The position numbers were made by a program, and so were the translations under genes. From positions 62,001-126,000 of the forward strand of contig CAVOGX010000010.1 of NCBI GenBank assembly GCA_963695505.1: a stretch of 64,000 bases of DNA. Reading direction: 5' to 3'. The notes under the pieces are model-generated. The model saw only the letters and a program-made list of their open reading frames with translations, made no database searches and had not been told where the DNA came from. Numbering within the stretch: the stretch's first letter is position 1; each line of letters begins with the position of its first letter. Positions 63,775-64,000 of this stretch are shown in pieces. This DNA comes from JACSRF01 sp963695505. GTDB taxonomy: Bacteria > Chloroflexota > Anaerolineae > Promineifilales > Promineifilaceae.

Positions 63775-64000
63775 ATGATCACATACCGGCAAATCACGCT
63801 GGCGGGAAACGGCCGTATTCTCATCCCCCGCGCCAAATGGTGTGACAGCTTTGCCAGCAAGCTGCGCGGTTTCACCTTTCGCCGCCACCTGGCCCCTGAC
63901 GATGGCCTCGTCCTCGTCGAAAACGGGGACAGCCGCCTGAGCACCGCCATCCACATGCTCTTCGTCAACTTCGAGCCTGGGCGTCATCTGGGTCAACAGC
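63775..64000 (+). CDS. DUF192-family protein, 5' part (window edge; one frameshift)
   Basis: The start of a DUF192 protein, a small beta-barrel family of unknown function, often secreted. From ATG 63775 it reads MITYRQITLAGNGRILIP, then FASKLRGFTFRRHLAPDDGL and TAIHMLFVNF, the hallmark blocks. Near 63977 one extra C (GAGCCTG) shifts the frame. Without it the normal VNFELGVIWVNS continues to the window edge. No signal peptide is obvious. The rest lies beyond the window. Confidence 0.75.
   Translation, partial: MITYRQITLAGNGRILIPRAKWCDSFASKLRGFTFRRHLAPDDGLVLVENGDSRLSTAIHMLFVNFEPGRHLGQQ

Larger units (their letters stand above)
971..63814. repeat. Highly iterated octamer palindrome ACGGCCGT (about 80 copies)
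   Basis: ACGGCCGT, most often as AACGGCCGT or AACGGCCGTT, recurs through the window about every 0.8 kb. Examples: 971, 5694, 12486, 16812, 22819, 30577, 36801, 45352, 50006, 57731, 62871. It occurs in all three frames, encoding NGR, TAV/TAL or RPF, on genes of both strands, and in intergenic DNA (4983, 16373, 23915, 55696). Random expectation from composition is one to two copies. Longest empty stretches are ~8.75-12.49 kb and ~40.5-44.0 kb. Confidence 0.9.

Overview
The window is GC-rich, densely coded bacterial DNA. It most likely comes from a member of the Chloroflexota (Anaerolineae-like). The support is circumstantial: a BTAD-AAA-TPR regulator, PIG-V-like and GT39-like membrane glycosyltransferases, several serine/threonine kinases, DUF2207 and NYN-LOTUS proteins, and a small 'SYLLRLWRV' protein of a type I associate with that phylum. 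No rRNA is present. The only tRNA is tRNA-Arg(TCT).

Layout. 0-10 kb: end of holA, a GT39-like protein, a large sensor histidine kinase, a PIG-V-like mannosyltransferase, a class V aminotransferase, a serpin and a TGS GTPase. 10.1-12.3 kb: an AT-richer accessory patch with a HigBA toxin-antitoxin pair and an insertion sequence whose terminal inverted repeats and 5-bp target duplication are visible. 12.5-19.8 kb: a PadR/membrane pair, a YbaK deacylase, a serine-hydrolase lipoprotein and a divergent BTAD regulator. 19.9-24.7 kb: an operon of a Ser/Thr kinase and a beta-propeller/TPR/EAD7-like protein, then an expansin-like secreted protein. 24.8-30.2 kb: a heavily frameshifted FAD/Fe-S oxidase, an AT-rich island with a DUF5131/Gp37-like gene and tcmP, and a broken membrane gene. 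30.3-40 kb: DUF2207, OsmC, YhhN, PlsC, Nnr, an SDR epimerase, tRNA-Arg, a MoaD-like protein and unknowns. 40.3-48.8 kb: DUF1990, exonuclease III, aspartase, ferredoxin, nickel superoxide dismutase with its maturation protease, a DMT exporter, DnaK and a HAD hydrolase. 48.8-55.4 kb: an ABC exporter, a NYN-LOTUS protein and a three-gene esterase/ATP-grasp/ATP-grasp operon. 55.7-64 kb: release factor 1, a MaoC hydratase, a class A PBP, an FHA-containing Ser/Thr kinase, an HD hydrolase and a partial DUF192 protein.

Two features cut across the whole window. The first is the octamer palindrome ACGGCCGT, usually as AACGGCCGTT. I counted about 80 copies by eye where base composition predicts one or two. 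It lies in all reading frames and between genes, but is absent from the HigBA/IS patch and from tcmP. It is a strong candidate for a lineage-specific highly iterated palindrome, comparable to cyanobacterial HIP1 or to DNA uptake sequences. The second is a set of many single-base frameshifts, mostly one extra base in a short G or C run, that interrupt otherwise well-conserved genes. This looks more like insertion-biased consensus error than gene decay, so several 'pseudogenes' here are probably intact in the organism.

The most interesting functional groupings are the kinase/EAD7-like operon, the DUF5131-TcmP pair on an AT-rich island, and the esterase/double ATP-grasp operon, which looks like a small peptide- or amide-forming pathway of unknown product.
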